In this document: piece by piece, positions 51,425 through 59,807 of the stretch
How the letters are laid out: each line of letters opens with the position of its first letter
Position numbering within the stretch: position 1 is the first letter of the stretch
From: Actinomycetota bacterium
GTDB lineage: Bacteria > Actinomycetota > Acidimicrobiia > Acidimicrobiales > RAAP-2
Direction of reading: 5' to 3'
Length of the DNA stretch: 64,000 nt
Assembly (NCBI GenBank): GCA_009699875.1
Contig: WLNI01000003.1
Coordinates: 72,814 to 136,813 of the forward strand
Notes under the pieces: generated by a model
What the model saw: only the letters and a program-made list of their open reading frames with translations
What the model was told of the DNA's origin: nothing
Databases searched by the model: none
Translations under genes and position numbers: made by a program

Positions 51425-51844
51425 ATGAGCATCAGTGAGCGCCGAGAGGCGAGAGAGCGTGCCTTGAGCCTGCTCTATGAAGCAGCAGCAAAACAGATTG
51501 ACCCACGTGAGGTGCTTGAGGGACTCACGCTTCCTCCGGATCCCTACTGCGCACTGCTTGTTACGTCGGCGAGCGAACACCATGATGCGTCGCTGGCGCT
51601 GATCGAATCCACTGCGTCGAACTGGCCACTTGATCGCATTGGGGTAATCGATCGTTTGGTGATGGAGCTCGCATTGGCTGAGTTGTTGAGTGATGATCCG
51701 CCACCCGTTGCGGTCGTCCTCGACGAAGCGGTGGAATTAGCCAAAATGTTCTCTACTGAGTCCTCAGGATCCTTTGTGAATGGCATCCTGGCAGCAATCG
51801 TCGCCACACTTCCACCCAGAGAATCGCTGACCTCCTCGGAGTAG
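51425..51844 (+). CDS. nusB: Transcription antitermination/NusB-family protein
   Basis: The 139-residue all-helical protein starts with SERREARERALSLLYEAAAKQI, the RNA-binding face of NusB, and has WPLDRIGVIDRLVMELALAELL and VVLDEAVELAKMFSTESSGSFVNGILAAI, the family core. NusB acts with NusE (S10) at rRNA boxA sites. It is the last gene of the aro-efp unit. In Streptomyces the pyr genes follow closely, but here the oxidase block intervenes. Confidence 0.93.
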   Translation: MSISERREARERALSLLYEAAAKQIDPREVLEGLTLPPDPYCALLVTSASEHHDASLALIESTASNWPLDRIGVIDRLVMELALAELLSDDPPPVAVVLDEAVELAKMFSTESSGSFVNGILAAIVATLPPRESLTSSE

Positions 51845-51918
51845 CAAATCTGGTGACTAGCGCGCCTGCCTCGGTGGTCGTACACTAAGTCGTCCCAAGA
51901 GATAAGGAGGTGGTTTCC

Positions 51919-53688
51919 TTGACGGGAATGGGTGGATCGGTCAATACGAACTCTTCCTATGTTACGGCGCAGTTCAACACGGCGCTGCTTCAAGAGCTCA
52001 TTGTGATCGCGGTCGCCATGTTGGCGATCGCGATTCTTAGCACCGTTGTGCTTCGACGCCAAGCAAGCAAGGCCCTCGAATCAGGATTCGATCTCCCCCA
52101 AGAGCCAGCCGTTCGTCGCCTCTTGCGTCTTGGCTTCGGTGTGATCTGGGTCATTGATGGTTTGCTGCAACTTCAGCCGCAGATGCCGATTGGCTTGCCA
52201 GACAATGTCGTGACGCCAACGGCGGCGTCAGCGCCTGCATGGGTCTCGAGTCTGGTGACCTTTGGTACCGATGCGTGGCTTCGCCACCCCGTGCTCGCAG
52301 CATCGGCGACCGTGTGGCTGCAACTTGGCTTAGGACTCTGGCTCCTCGTGGCGAATCGGGGTTGGGCCTCTCGTGCCGCCGGATGGGCCTCGGCGGCGTG
52401 GGCTCTGAATGTTTGGATTTTTGGGAACGCACTCGGCACCTTGTTTATGGCGCCGATCAGTTGGACCACTGGAGCTCCTGGGGCTGTCTTTTTCTATGTG
52501 CTGGCCGGAGTGGCGATTGGTCTGCCGCCCATGATGTTAAAGAGACAATCGTTTTCTCTGTGGGTGAGCCGAGTGCTGGGTCTCGGGCTCGCGTACTTTG
52601 CGATACTCCAGGCGTGGCCCGGTCGCGGATTTTGGGGTGGGGGAAAAGATGGAGCGTACCCAAGCATGGCCAGCGAGATGGGGTCGGTCTCCCAACCGGG
52701 ATTTAGCGCAAGTATTCAACACTGGTTTCAAACATTCACCACGAATTCTTCATGGATCTACAACACCCTCGTTGTCGTGGTGCTCGCACTGGCCGCCTTT
52801 GGCTTTCTCTCAGGGAAGGTGAGCTGGATGCGGTGGGGAACAATTGTCTATGTCGCTTTGTCGATTATCGACTGGGTCCTCGTTCAAGACTTCGCCGTCT
52901 TTGGTGGAATGGGGACTGATCTCAACTCAATGATCCCCTCTGCTCTCATTGTGGGGGGTGCCTATCTTTTGGCGAAGGATGCCAGGGAGGTCGTTGTCCT
53001 TGAGGAGATTCCTGTTGTCCAAGAGAGCAGAGAGACACGCTCACTGCGTTTTGTTGGAGCGATTGCTGCGACGATGGTGTTCTTGGTTGGGGCGGTTCCG
53101 ATGCTGTTGATTGGCGTTCTCCCGGGGACCTCAGCTGATGTCGCCGCAGCAACCGGATCTGGCGTCCAGGAACTCAATACACCGGCCCCAAACTTTACGC
53201 TGATCGACCAACAAGGCAAACGCTTCACATTGAGTGATCAACATAACAAGACCATTGTTCTGTCATTTATTGATCCGGTCTGTACTTCAGAGTGTTCAAT
53301 TGAAGCACAAGAGATGAAAGTTGCGAGCCAGCAGTTGGGAAATGACCCAACTATTGAGTTTGTTGCAATTAACGCAAATCCTCTCTATAGATCTCCCGCA
53401 ACCCAACGAGCTTTCGATGAAGCTGAAGGACTGAATAATTGGAATGAATGGTATTTTCTGACCGGCACAAAAGCTCAACTTCAGTCAGTATGGGACGCCT
53501 ACGGTGTTGGAGTTGAGATCCTTCCTGGAGGAGGAATGGCGGCACACTCTGAATCCATTTATGTCATTAACTCCTCGGGAAACATAACGGCAACATGGAC
53601 TGCCCTTGCCGAAGGGAGTGTCAATACCCTCGAAAGTCAATCAGCAGTTTCGTTAATCGTCTCTGAGGTGCAGAAAGCCTCAAAGTGA
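51919..53688 (+). CDS. Fusion protein: multi-pass membrane domain plus SCO1/SenC copper chaperone domain
   Basis: The product is 589 residues. The first 410 or so are a membrane domain with about eight to nine hydrophobic helices and no motif I recognise (Trp- and Gly-rich loops such as AWPGRGFWGGGKDG). Residues about 430-589 are a thioredoxin-fold SCO1 domain: PAPNFTLIDQQGKRFTLSD, the copper cysteines in DPVCTSECSIEAQE (C-x3-C), and a His in AHSESIYVI. SCO1 proteins insert copper into the CuA site of CoxB, encoded downstream. The TTG start at 51919 is fixed by an AAGGAGG site 8 nt upstream. The SCO part is visibly less GC-rich than the membrane part. Confidence 0.85.
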   Translation: MTGMGGSVNTNSSYVTAQFNTALLQELIVIAVAMLAIAILSTVVLRRQASKALESGFDLPQEPAVRRLLRLGFGVIWVIDGLLQLQPQMPIGLPDNVVTPTAASAPAWVSSLVTFGTDAWLRHPVLAASATVWLQLGLGLWLLVANRGWASRAAGWASAAWALNVWIFGNALGTLFMAPISWTTGAPGAVFFYVLAGVAIGLPPMMLKRQSFSLWVSRVLGLGLAYFAILQAWPGRGFWGGGKDGAYPSMASEMGSVSQPGFSASIQHWFQTFTTNSSWIYNTLVVVVLALAAFGFLSGKVSWMRWGTIVYVALSIIDWVLVQDFAVFGGMGTDLNSMIPSALIVGGAYLLAKDAREVVVLEEIPVVQESRETRSLRFVGAIAATMVFLVGAVPMLLIGVLPGTSADVAAATGSGVQELNTPAPNFTLIDQQGKRFTLSDQHNKTIVLSFIDPVCTSECSIEAQEMKVASQQLGNDPTIEFVAINANPLYRSPATQRAFDEAEGLNNWNEWYFLTGTKAQLQSVWDAYGVGVEILPGGGMAAHSESIYVINSSGNITATWTALAEGSVNTLESQSAVSLIVSEVQKASK

Positions 53689-54860
53689 TGGTACGCAGAG
53701 CAACCGGGGTAAGCGTCGCGTTCGTGGCAGCATCGATGGCGTTGTTGACCTCTCCCGTCGGAGCCATGCCACCCATGGGTTCGATGTCGTCGATGCCATC
53801 AATGTCGACGTCCACCGCGCCTCCGCTCGCTGGTGGCATAAATGACTCTGGCACCTCGATGTCGATAGTTCCTATGGGGAACTTGAACGACCCAGAGAAT
53901 ACGTTTTTCCAAACCTTCACGTCTCGCTCTGATTCATCATGGAGTCTCTCGACGCCGCCTGGAATAGCGACGAATGGGGGAGTCACTTTGTCGTCGCCTT
54001 CGAATGGGGCGATCGCTGTGTTGCCCTACTATGCCCTCCATCTCAGTGCGCTGAGTCGCCTTGTCGATGGCGTCTCAAGCCAAGATGGCGAAGCAGTCAC
54101 GTCACTCTTGAAGGCACCTTCAGCGATGGCCAAAAGCCCTCATAGCGGCGCGTTCTTCCTTGTGACGACGAAGGGTTCTGTCCTGGAGCAGAGTGGCCCA
54201 ACACAACCATTCACGACAGTGACATCTCTTTCGGCGCTGAAGAAGACGTCAGCGGGGAAACGCTGCGGCGTTCAGGCCATAACGGGAATTGCGATTCAGA
54301 GCGATGAATCACTCGCCCTTGGCGTTCGATGTGCGGCATCGGGGACAACTGGGGTCTTGATTCGATCTGGTTCGACATGGACCGGCTCTCTCACATCAAA
54401 AGTTGGCCCCTGCGCCGTGGTACGGATTGATCCGAGTGGAGCGGGTGTCGTGGCCCTTGTGCGCACGGGCGGTATGAAAGCAGCGCTTCGCTCAATCTAT
54501 GTCAAAGGATCTTCGGTCCTCCTCTCGGCACCACTGCCATTTATGTATTCAACGCTACGCTCCACGGCAGTTTCTAATGAGATCGGAGGAGTGCGTAGCG
54601 ACATCGTGGCGCTGGCGGGGACCAAGCACGTCGCCGCGGCGATTATGACACCGGGCAAGAAAATCAAAGCAGTCTCTTCGGTTCTCCCGTTGAGTACGAG
54701 AGCCGTTGTCTCGCAAGGGACAACAATGCTTGCTTCAGCGTCACTGCGTGCATTCGAGATTTCTCGGGGGAAGGCAACGATTCAGGGGTTGAGCGCATCT
54801 GGGACGTGGAAGACTCTCAGTGTTGTAAGTGTGACCATTCCCTATGGATCGTCAACGTAG
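53685..54860 (+). CDS. Secreted Met-rich protein of unknown function in the oxidase block
   Basis: A 391-residue protein with an N-terminal signal peptide (cleavage probably after PVGA). A Met/Pro/Ser run follows directly (MPPMGSMSSMPSMS), a composition often seen in copper-binding tails. The rest is strand-rich with repeated hydrophobic-Ser/Thr strands, perhaps a propeller-like fold, and contains three cysteines (RCGV, RCAA, PCAV). No family is recognised. The start overlaps the SCO1 fusion stop, and ctaG follows, so a role in copper supply or oxidase assembly is an inference from position. Confidence 0.65.
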   Translation: MMVRRATGVSVAFVAASMALLTSPVGAMPPMGSMSSMPSMSTSTAPPLAGGINDSGTSMSIVPMGNLNDPENTFFQTFTSRSDSSWSLSTPPGIATNGGVTLSSPSNGAIAVLPYYALHLSALSRLVDGVSSQDGEAVTSLLKAPSAMAKSPHSGAFFLVTTKGSVLEQSGPTQPFTTVTSLSALKKTSAGKRCGVQAITGIAIQSDESLALGVRCAASGTTGVLIRSGSTWTGSLTSKVGPCAVVRIDPSGAGVVALVRTGGMKAALRSIYVKGSSVLLSAPLPFMYSTLRSTAVSNEIGGVRSDIVALAGTKHVAAAIMTPGKKIKAVSSVLPLSTRAVVSQGTTMLASASLRAFEISRGKATIQGLSASGTWKTLSVVSVTIPYGSST

Positions 54861-54880
54861 AAAGATCACAAGGACAATCC

Positions 54881-54935
54881 CAGGAGGACCGCTTCGATGA
54901 CGTGGAAAATTTCTGGGGCTATTTTCTTAGTATGA
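54881..54935 (+). promoter_or_regulatory. Strong ribosome site and 12-codon micro-ORF overlapping the ctaG start
   Basis: CAGGAGG (54881-54887) is optimally placed, 9 nt before ATG 54897. That ATG opens a 12-codon ORF (MTWKISGAIFLV) ending at TGA 54933-54935, which overlaps the ctaG ATG at 54932. ctaG itself has no ribosome site, so coupling through the micro-ORF is the simplest reading. Confidence 0.5.
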
Positions 54936-55804
54936 ACTCAATGAACGCCGCCATGGAGAGCGGATGGACACTGTCGCCGCTCTGGCTGGCAGCAATTGTC
55001 TTGATAGGGATCGAAGAGTGTGGACTGGCCCGGCTGAAGAAGCGAATGCCAGGCTCACGGTTTCGCTCCTGGCGGCTACGAGGCGTGCTCTACGACCTTG
55101 GAATAGCGCTCGTCTGCGTGATCGATTCGAGCCCATTGATGGGGACTTCCATGAAGTACTTGGGACTCCACATGGTGATCCACGTCGTTGAGATGTTCTA
55201 CGTACCGATCATTCTTATTCTCGGAGCCCCTTGGGTCCCCGCCCTTTTTGCACTCCCTGTTGGGCCCCGGCGATCGTTCCTTCGCTGGTGGAACTTCGGA
55301 ACGCTTCGAAACGTGACAACGCGAATCACCGGTTTTATCACCGCACCGTTCGTGGCGCTTGTCCTCTTCAACGGGACCATGATTTTTTGGCATCTACCGA
55401 AGTTCTATAACTGGGCGTCGTGGAACCCATGGGTCCACACCTGGCTCATGGGGCCAAGTTATGTCATTGTCGGATATCTTTTTTGGCGAATCATTTTGGG
55501 GAGCCACCCGGTGGGGCCGAGAGGAACGACAAAGTTCCAGGTGCTCTCGGTGGTGGTGACGGCATTCGAGATGCTGGTGCTCGCTATGGCGTTGTCGATC
55601 TTTTCCCATGGCGCCTGGTACTCAATGAACATCGAAATGCTTGGCGCAACCCAGGCGTTCCATGATCAACAAGTCGCGGCGGGAATTCTCTGGATCTGCG
55701 GAGACTTTTGGACAATTCCTGCACTCGTCATTATTACCCGACGGCTGATTCGAGAGAACGGCAGCGTTGAACAGGCATTCGAAAGAGCCCTCGGTCGTCT
55801 CTAA
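54932..55804 (+). CDS. ctaG: CtaG/CAAX-independent cytochrome c oxidase assembly-type membrane protein (caa3_CtaG family)
   Basis: The product of about 290 residues has roughly seven membrane helices and the pattern of the caa3-type CtaG family: an early basic loop, HMVIHVVEMFYVPIILILGAPW, FNGTMIFWHLPKFYNW, HTWLMGPSYVIVGYLFW and a late FHDQQVAAGILWICGDFWTIPAL. Conserved His residues on several helices are thought to handle copper for oxidase assembly. This is the Bacillus-type CtaG, unrelated to Cox11. ATG 54932 fits the hydrophobic start; GTG 54902 is an in-frame alternative. Confidence 0.85.
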   Translation: MNSMNAAMESGWTLSPLWLAAIVLIGIEECGLARLKKRMPGSRFRSWRLRGVLYDLGIALVCVIDSSPLMGTSMKYLGLHMVIHVVEMFYVPIILILGAPWVPALFALPVGPRRSFLRWWNFGTLRNVTTRITGFITAPFVALVLFNGTMIFWHLPKFYNWASWNPWVHTWLMGPSYVIVGYLFWRIILGSHPVGPRGTTKFQVLSVVVTAFEMLVLAMALSIFSHGAWYSMNIEMLGATQAFHDQQVAAGILWICGDFWTIPALVIITRRLIRENGSVEQAFERALGRL

Positions 55805-55829
55805 TCCTCGTTGGTCTCGAAGCGGAGTT

Positions 55830-56210
55830 CTACCTTTGAGAAGGGGGGCCGTTCGGATCATCTTCTGACTCGCGATGAAGTTGAGCGAGGTAGGTATTCC
55901 ATGCGTCGAGGCGAATCGCATCTTCTTGAGACGCGGGTGATTCGGCAGCAGCTTGTAGTCGAGTTCTCCGTTTTGCATCTTCTGATCCCTCGTGGAGCAA
56001 CTTCCACCACATATAAAAGCCAAAACCAGTGAAGAGCGGCCACTCGAAGACGTAGGCCCAACTGAGCGAATTTCCTCCGAGTGCCCGAGAGAGCTCGAAA
56101 AGAAAGGCCGGAATGCAGATGACGAGGCACAAAATGAGCCCAACGTGGAAGCGAAGAGCGGGGCGACCCCTTATTCGCTCTGGATTTCGGACCTTTTCGC
56201 TGCTCACCAC
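55830..56210 (-). CDS. Small membrane protein of unknown function in the oxidase block
   Basis: The 126-residue protein has a basic N-terminus, two membrane helices (about 22-43, VGLILCLVICIPAFLFELSRAL, and 50-68, AYVFEWPLFTGFGFYMWWKLLHE) and a charged cytoplasmic tail. It is the only minus-strand gene in the block. The GTG start has TACGGT 7 nt upstream, which supports independent expression. A role in oxidase assembly is suggested only by location. Opposite-strand frames here look like shadows. Confidence 0.65.
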   Translation of the reverse strand: MVSSEKVRNPERIRGRPALRFHVGLILCLVICIPAFLFELSRALGGNSLSWAYVFEWPLFTGFGFYMWWKLLHEGSEDAKRRTRLQAAAESPASQEDAIRLDAWNTYLAQLHRESEDDPNGPPSQR

Positions 56211-56217
56211 GCCCTTG

Positions 56218-56223
56218 ACCGTA
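56218..56223 (-). promoter_or_regulatory. Candidate -10 box (TACGGT) for the small membrane protein gene
   Basis: On the minus strand TACGGT ends 7 nt before GTG 56210. CAAGGGC lies between the two and is a weak ribosome site at best. Confidence 0.45.
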
Positions 56224-56366
56224 TCCCGTCAAGCCGAGCCGAGGGACAGTCCAAAGAAGGCCTACGTCTTACTACTATGGCTTGTAATAGTTGCATCTTG
56301 CCTCAAGGTGGGCAATGGTGTCTCTTAGTTAGTTCTCAGAAACTTGAGGCCTGCAGAGGGGAAGCG

Positions 56367-57053
56367 ATGAAAAAGGTTTTGTGGGGGGTCATCACGGTAC
56401 TGATCGGCGCCATCTTGATTGCCGCGGTTGGCGTCGGATTCCACAGTCAGCAGTACGTTGCTCCGGCGGGAACGCAAGTCGCAAAGTCTGACGGTACGGT
56501 GACCGTGAACGGCAAGACCTACCAACACGTCACCCTGGACTTTGTCACTGAACCAAGTGCTGCGGGAAATCTCCCGAACGGAAAGCCTGTGCATCCTGGC
56601 GGGAATGAAGGTTGGCCCGCATACGCTCCGAATAATCAATTCCAGGTGCCAGCAAACTCTGTCGTCACCATCCACTGGGTGCAGTATGACTCGGGAGAAG
56701 TAGTCAACAATGCTTTCTTTGCCAAAGTCCAAGGAACAGTTGGCGGAAAAGCCAACATTAATGGAGAGGTAGTCGACGGAATTGATCCAAGCAACATGGC
56801 ACACTCGTTCACAGTGCGTGGACTCCCGGGGGTTGATCCTAACTTTTTCGTGAGCGTGCCAGCGCCTTCCTCAAAGTTGGGCGACGAAGCGGTGAACGAC
56901 AAGGGGGGAGTGACTGTGGACTTCTCATTCATTTCAGGAACGAAGGGTCTCTATTCATGGAACTGTGAGTTCCCCTGTGGATCTGGAGTCGGTGGATTTG
57001 GTGGGGCTATGAGCTCTTACGGCTACATGTCGGGGTACATCCATGTCGTCTGA
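56367..57053 (+). CDS. Membrane-anchored cupredoxin-like protein related to CoxB
   Basis: The 228-residue protein has one N-terminal membrane helix (about 5-25) and an extracytoplasmic cupredoxin-like domain. An early His lies in NMAHSFTVRGL, in the position of the first CuA histidine of CoxB. The C-terminal loop WNCEFPCGSGVGGFGGAM keeps the C-x3-C pair and a Met but lacks the histidine expected between them. It may bind copper in a different way or act as an electron carrier or assembly factor. GAGGGGAAG precedes ATG 56367. The end overlaps coxB by 11 nt. Confidence 0.75.
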   Translation: MKKVLWGVITVLIGAILIAAVGVGFHSQQYVAPAGTQVAKSDGTVTVNGKTYQHVTLDFVTEPSAAGNLPNGKPVHPGGNEGWPAYAPNNQFQVPANSVVTIHWVQYDSGEVVNNAFFAKVQGTVGGKANINGEVVDGIDPSNMAHSFTVRGLPGVDPNFFVSVPAPSSKLGDEAVNDKGGVTVDFSFISGTKGLYSWNCEFPCGSGVGGFGGAMSSYGYMSGYIHVV

Positions 57054-57870
57054 GGAGAAGCGTGACGAGATTGCTGCAGTTGTAGAACCTGTCTTCCGGG
57101 GAGGACCCCTGTGGAAGCGACCCGCAGGCAAAGTGTTGATCATCTGGGTACCGATGACCATCATTGGCTTACTCCTCGCATTTTTTGCACCTGGTCACCT
57201 GTTCCCAGAAAATATGTCGGCTGAACAAGAAGATGTGAAGACGACGTTTATTCTCTTTACGGCGCTGGCTGCTCCAGTTGCTGCGGTGGTCTGGGGAATT
57301 GCTCTCTACAGCATTGTGGGATGGCGAAAAAAGAGTGGAAAGAGCGACACTCCACCAGAAGATGGCCCACCCATTCGAGGTGGAACGATTGCCACCACGA
57401 TCTGGCTGGGCACCTCAGTTATTTTGGTGGTCGTCCTCCTGGTGTGGGGAATGGCAGAACTCTCGTCAGAACTCGCACCGCAGCAGAACGCTATGCAAGT
57501 CAATGTCACTGGCCAACAGTGGCAGTGGACATTCTCGTATCCTGGGACTGGCGTCACCTCGACGCAGCTCATTGTTCCAGAGGGTCGACAGATTCACTTT
57601 CACGTGACCAGTGAAGACGTCACGCACGGCTTCTGGCCGGTCCAACTCGGCGTCCAAATTGATGCGAACCCAAACGTCACCACGCTCATCTCGGCGACGC
57701 CAAACAAATTGGGAACGTTTGATGTTCGATGTAGTCAGATCTGTGGGTTGAACCACGCATACATGGAAACAACAGGAACCACAGTGACGCAAGCGCAATT
57801 CAATGCATGGCTTGTGAGCCATGGAGCATCGGCAACGTCGGTGCATTCATATGCGATGAGCGCGAAGTAG
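57043..57870 (+). CDS. coxB: Cytochrome c oxidase subunit II (CoxB)
   Basis: CoxB (275 residues) carries the CuA centre that receives electrons from cytochrome c. Two membrane helices (about 28-50 and 112-135, with a further hydrophobic stretch near 65-88) are followed by the cupredoxin domain with QQWQWTFSYPG, SEDVTHGFWPVQLG (His) and CSQICGLNHAYM (C-x3-C-x3-H-x2-M). The residue between the cysteines that is normally Glu is Gln here, as in the Thermus ba3 enzyme. No C-terminal cytochrome c domain is present. Confidence 0.95.
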   Translation: MSSEEKRDEIAAVVEPVFRGGPLWKRPAGKVLIIWVPMTIIGLLLAFFAPGHLFPENMSAEQEDVKTTFILFTALAAPVAAVVWGIALYSIVGWRKKSGKSDTPPEDGPPIRGGTIATTIWLGTSVILVVVLLVWGMAELSSELAPQQNAMQVNVTGQQWQWTFSYPGTGVTSTQLIVPEGRQIHFHVTSEDVTHGFWPVQLGVQIDANPNVTTLISATPNKLGTFDVRCSQICGLNHAYMETTGTTVTQAQFNAWLVSHGASATSVHSYAMSAK

Positions 57871-57884
57871 AGGGGGAAGTTACT

Positions 57885-59807
57885 GTGACCATGACTGCAC
57901 CGCTAGCCGAAGATACGAAACTCGGGCCGAAGGCTGGAGGGCTCTACCGTCACCAGAACTTTGCGACTGGGTTAATCGTCGGAATTCTCTCAGCCGTGAT
58001 CGGGTGGGTTATCTCCCATGCGCTCTTGCAAAGCTCAAACTGGGGATCAGACATGGTGGTTACCGTGACCCTCGTGTCATGGGTGGTTGGTTTCAACATT
58101 GGAATCGGATCGTTCAATGCAATCTTCCGTTGGAGTTTGGGCCACGACGAAGACCATGAAGATCAGCTCTATGGAGCGGGCGTCGGTCAAGGTTGGAAGC
58201 GCTACTTCAAGTTCTGCACCGACCACAAAGTTGTAGGAACGCAGTACCTGGTTTTAGTGATGGTCCTCTTTGGGGTCGGCGGAACGTTAGCGATGATGAT
58301 CAGGACGCAGCTCTTGACGCCAAACTCGCAATTCATGTCTCCTGAGACTTATAACTCAATTGTCTCGATTCATGGAATGATCATGATTATTGCGACGATC
58401 ATCATGGTGTCAGGACCGTTCGCCAACTTCATCATGCCAATCATGATTGGCGCCAAGGACATGGCGTTCCCTCGGTTGAACGCCCTGAGTTTCTGGCTTG
58501 TCGTCTCAGCGGTCCCACCGATTCTTGGAAGTTTTCTTCTTGGTGGGGTTCCAGCCGGATGGACAACCTACGCGCCACTCGCCGTGCAAGCACCACCGGC
58601 AATGGACGCTTTTGCGATCACCATCTGTACCTTTGTGCTCTCAGTAACGGTGGCTGGAATCAACACGCTGGTAACCGTGCTCACAATGAGGACGAAGGGA
58701 ATGACGCCTGGACGACTCCCCATCTTTGTGTGGGGATCGATCATTGCTGGTGGACTCGGCCTCTACGCCATGCCAGCGTTCTTGATGGCGCAGTCCGCAA
58801 TGATCACTGACCGCGTCGTGGGTACGAGCTTTTATGTGGCGATGCAAGGTGGAACCGGTTGGCTCTACGAGAACACCTTCTGGATCATGGGTCACCCTGA
58901 GGTCTACGTCATCTTGATCCCACCGGTTGGTGCGCTGATTGAAATTGCCTCAACGTTCTCTCGAAAGCCTGTGTTCGCCTACAAGGTGATGGTTTCAGGT
59001 GTGATCGGTATAGCGACTCTCGCGATCATGGTGTGGGCTCACCACATGTTTACGACGGGATGGGCACCAACGCTGGCGGATCCGTTCATGCTGACCACCG
59101 AGCTGATATCAATCCCGACGGGAATTGTCTTCCTCTGCATGGTGGGAACGATTTGGCGAGGAAGTATCTGGACGAGATTACCGATGTATTTCTTATATCT
59201 GTTCTTGTTCAACTTCATCGTTGGTGGAATCACAGGTATCTATCTCTCTGACGTCCCGGTCGATCAGTACTTCCACGGAAACATGTTCGTGACTGCTCAC
59301 TTCCATTACACCTTGCTTGGTGGGGGAATGATCGGAGCTGCCGGAGCGGTGAGTTATTGGTATCCAAAGATGACCGGAAGGATGCTCAACGAGCGCATTG
59401 GAAAGACTGCCTTCTGGATCATTGCAGCGGGAATCCAGATTACGTATCTGGGTCAATTCTGGGAAGGATTCCAAGGTATGCCTCGCCGAGTGGCGAACTA
59501 CGCTCAGATCTTCCAACACGCCAACGACATGTCGAGCGTAGGTGCCTACATTTTGATGACCGGATGGATCGTCTTCCTCTATGCCATTATCTCCTCGTGG
59601 AGACACGGGGTGAAGGCGCCAGCGAACCCATGGCACGCAAAATCACTCGAATGGCAGACGTCGTCGCCACCGCCACTTGAAAACTTCCTTGTTGACCCTG
59701 TGGTCACGTCAGACCCTTACGGCTACGGCGAAGATGATCTAGCACCGCAGAGACAACCACAACCCGTGAGCGCCGAAGCTGGTTCAACCACAGGAGGGGC
59801 TCACTGA
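57885..59807 (+). CDS. coxA: Cytochrome c oxidase subunit I (CoxA)
   Basis: The catalytic haem-copper subunit (640 residues from GTG 57885, which has AGGGGGAAG 5 nt upstream). Core landmarks are HGMIMIIATI (haem a His), MAFPRLNALSFW, IMGHPEVYVILIPPVG with the cross-linked His-Tyr pair and the proton-pathway Glu, WAHHMFTTG with the two CuB histidines, and TAHFHYTLLGG with the haem ligands. The HPEVY glutamate indicates an A-type proton-pumping oxidase. An N-terminal extension with two extra helices (about 25-85) precedes the usual core. Overlaps coxC by one base. Confidence 0.97.
   Translation: MTMTAPLAEDTKLGPKAGGLYRHQNFATGLIVGILSAVIGWVISHALLQSSNWGSDMVVTVTLVSWVVGFNIGIGSFNAIFRWSLGHDEDHEDQLYGAGVGQGWKRYFKFCTDHKVVGTQYLVLVMVLFGVGGTLAMMIRTQLLTPNSQFMSPETYNSIVSIHGMIMIIATIIMVSGPFANFIMPIMIGAKDMAFPRLNALSFWLVVSAVPPILGSFLLGGVPAGWTTYAPLAVQAPPAMDAFAITICTFVLSVTVAGINTLVTVLTMRTKGMTPGRLPIFVWGSIIAGGLGLYAMPAFLMAQSAMITDRVVGTSFYVAMQGGTGWLYENTFWIMGHPEVYVILIPPVGALIEIASTFSRKPVFAYKVMVSGVIGIATLAIMVWAHHMFTTGWAPTLADPFMLTTELISIPTGIVFLCMVGTIWRGSIWTRLPMYFLYLFLFNFIVGGITGIYLSDVPVDQYFHGNMFVTAHFHYTLLGGGMIGAAGAVSYWYPKMTGRMLNERIGKTAFWIIAAGIQITYLGQFWEGFQGMPRRVANYAQIFQHANDMSSVGAYILMTGWIVFLYAIISSWRHGVKAPANPWHAKSLEWQTSSPPPLENFLVDPVVTSDPYGYGEDDLAPQRQPQPVSAEAGSTTGGAH

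Noticed and set aside
55992..56366. N-terminal extension of the CoxB-like protein frame
   Set aside because: The stretch before ATG 56367 overlaps the opposite-strand membrane protein gene and does not look like a domain; the ribosome site and membrane anchor fix the start at 56367.
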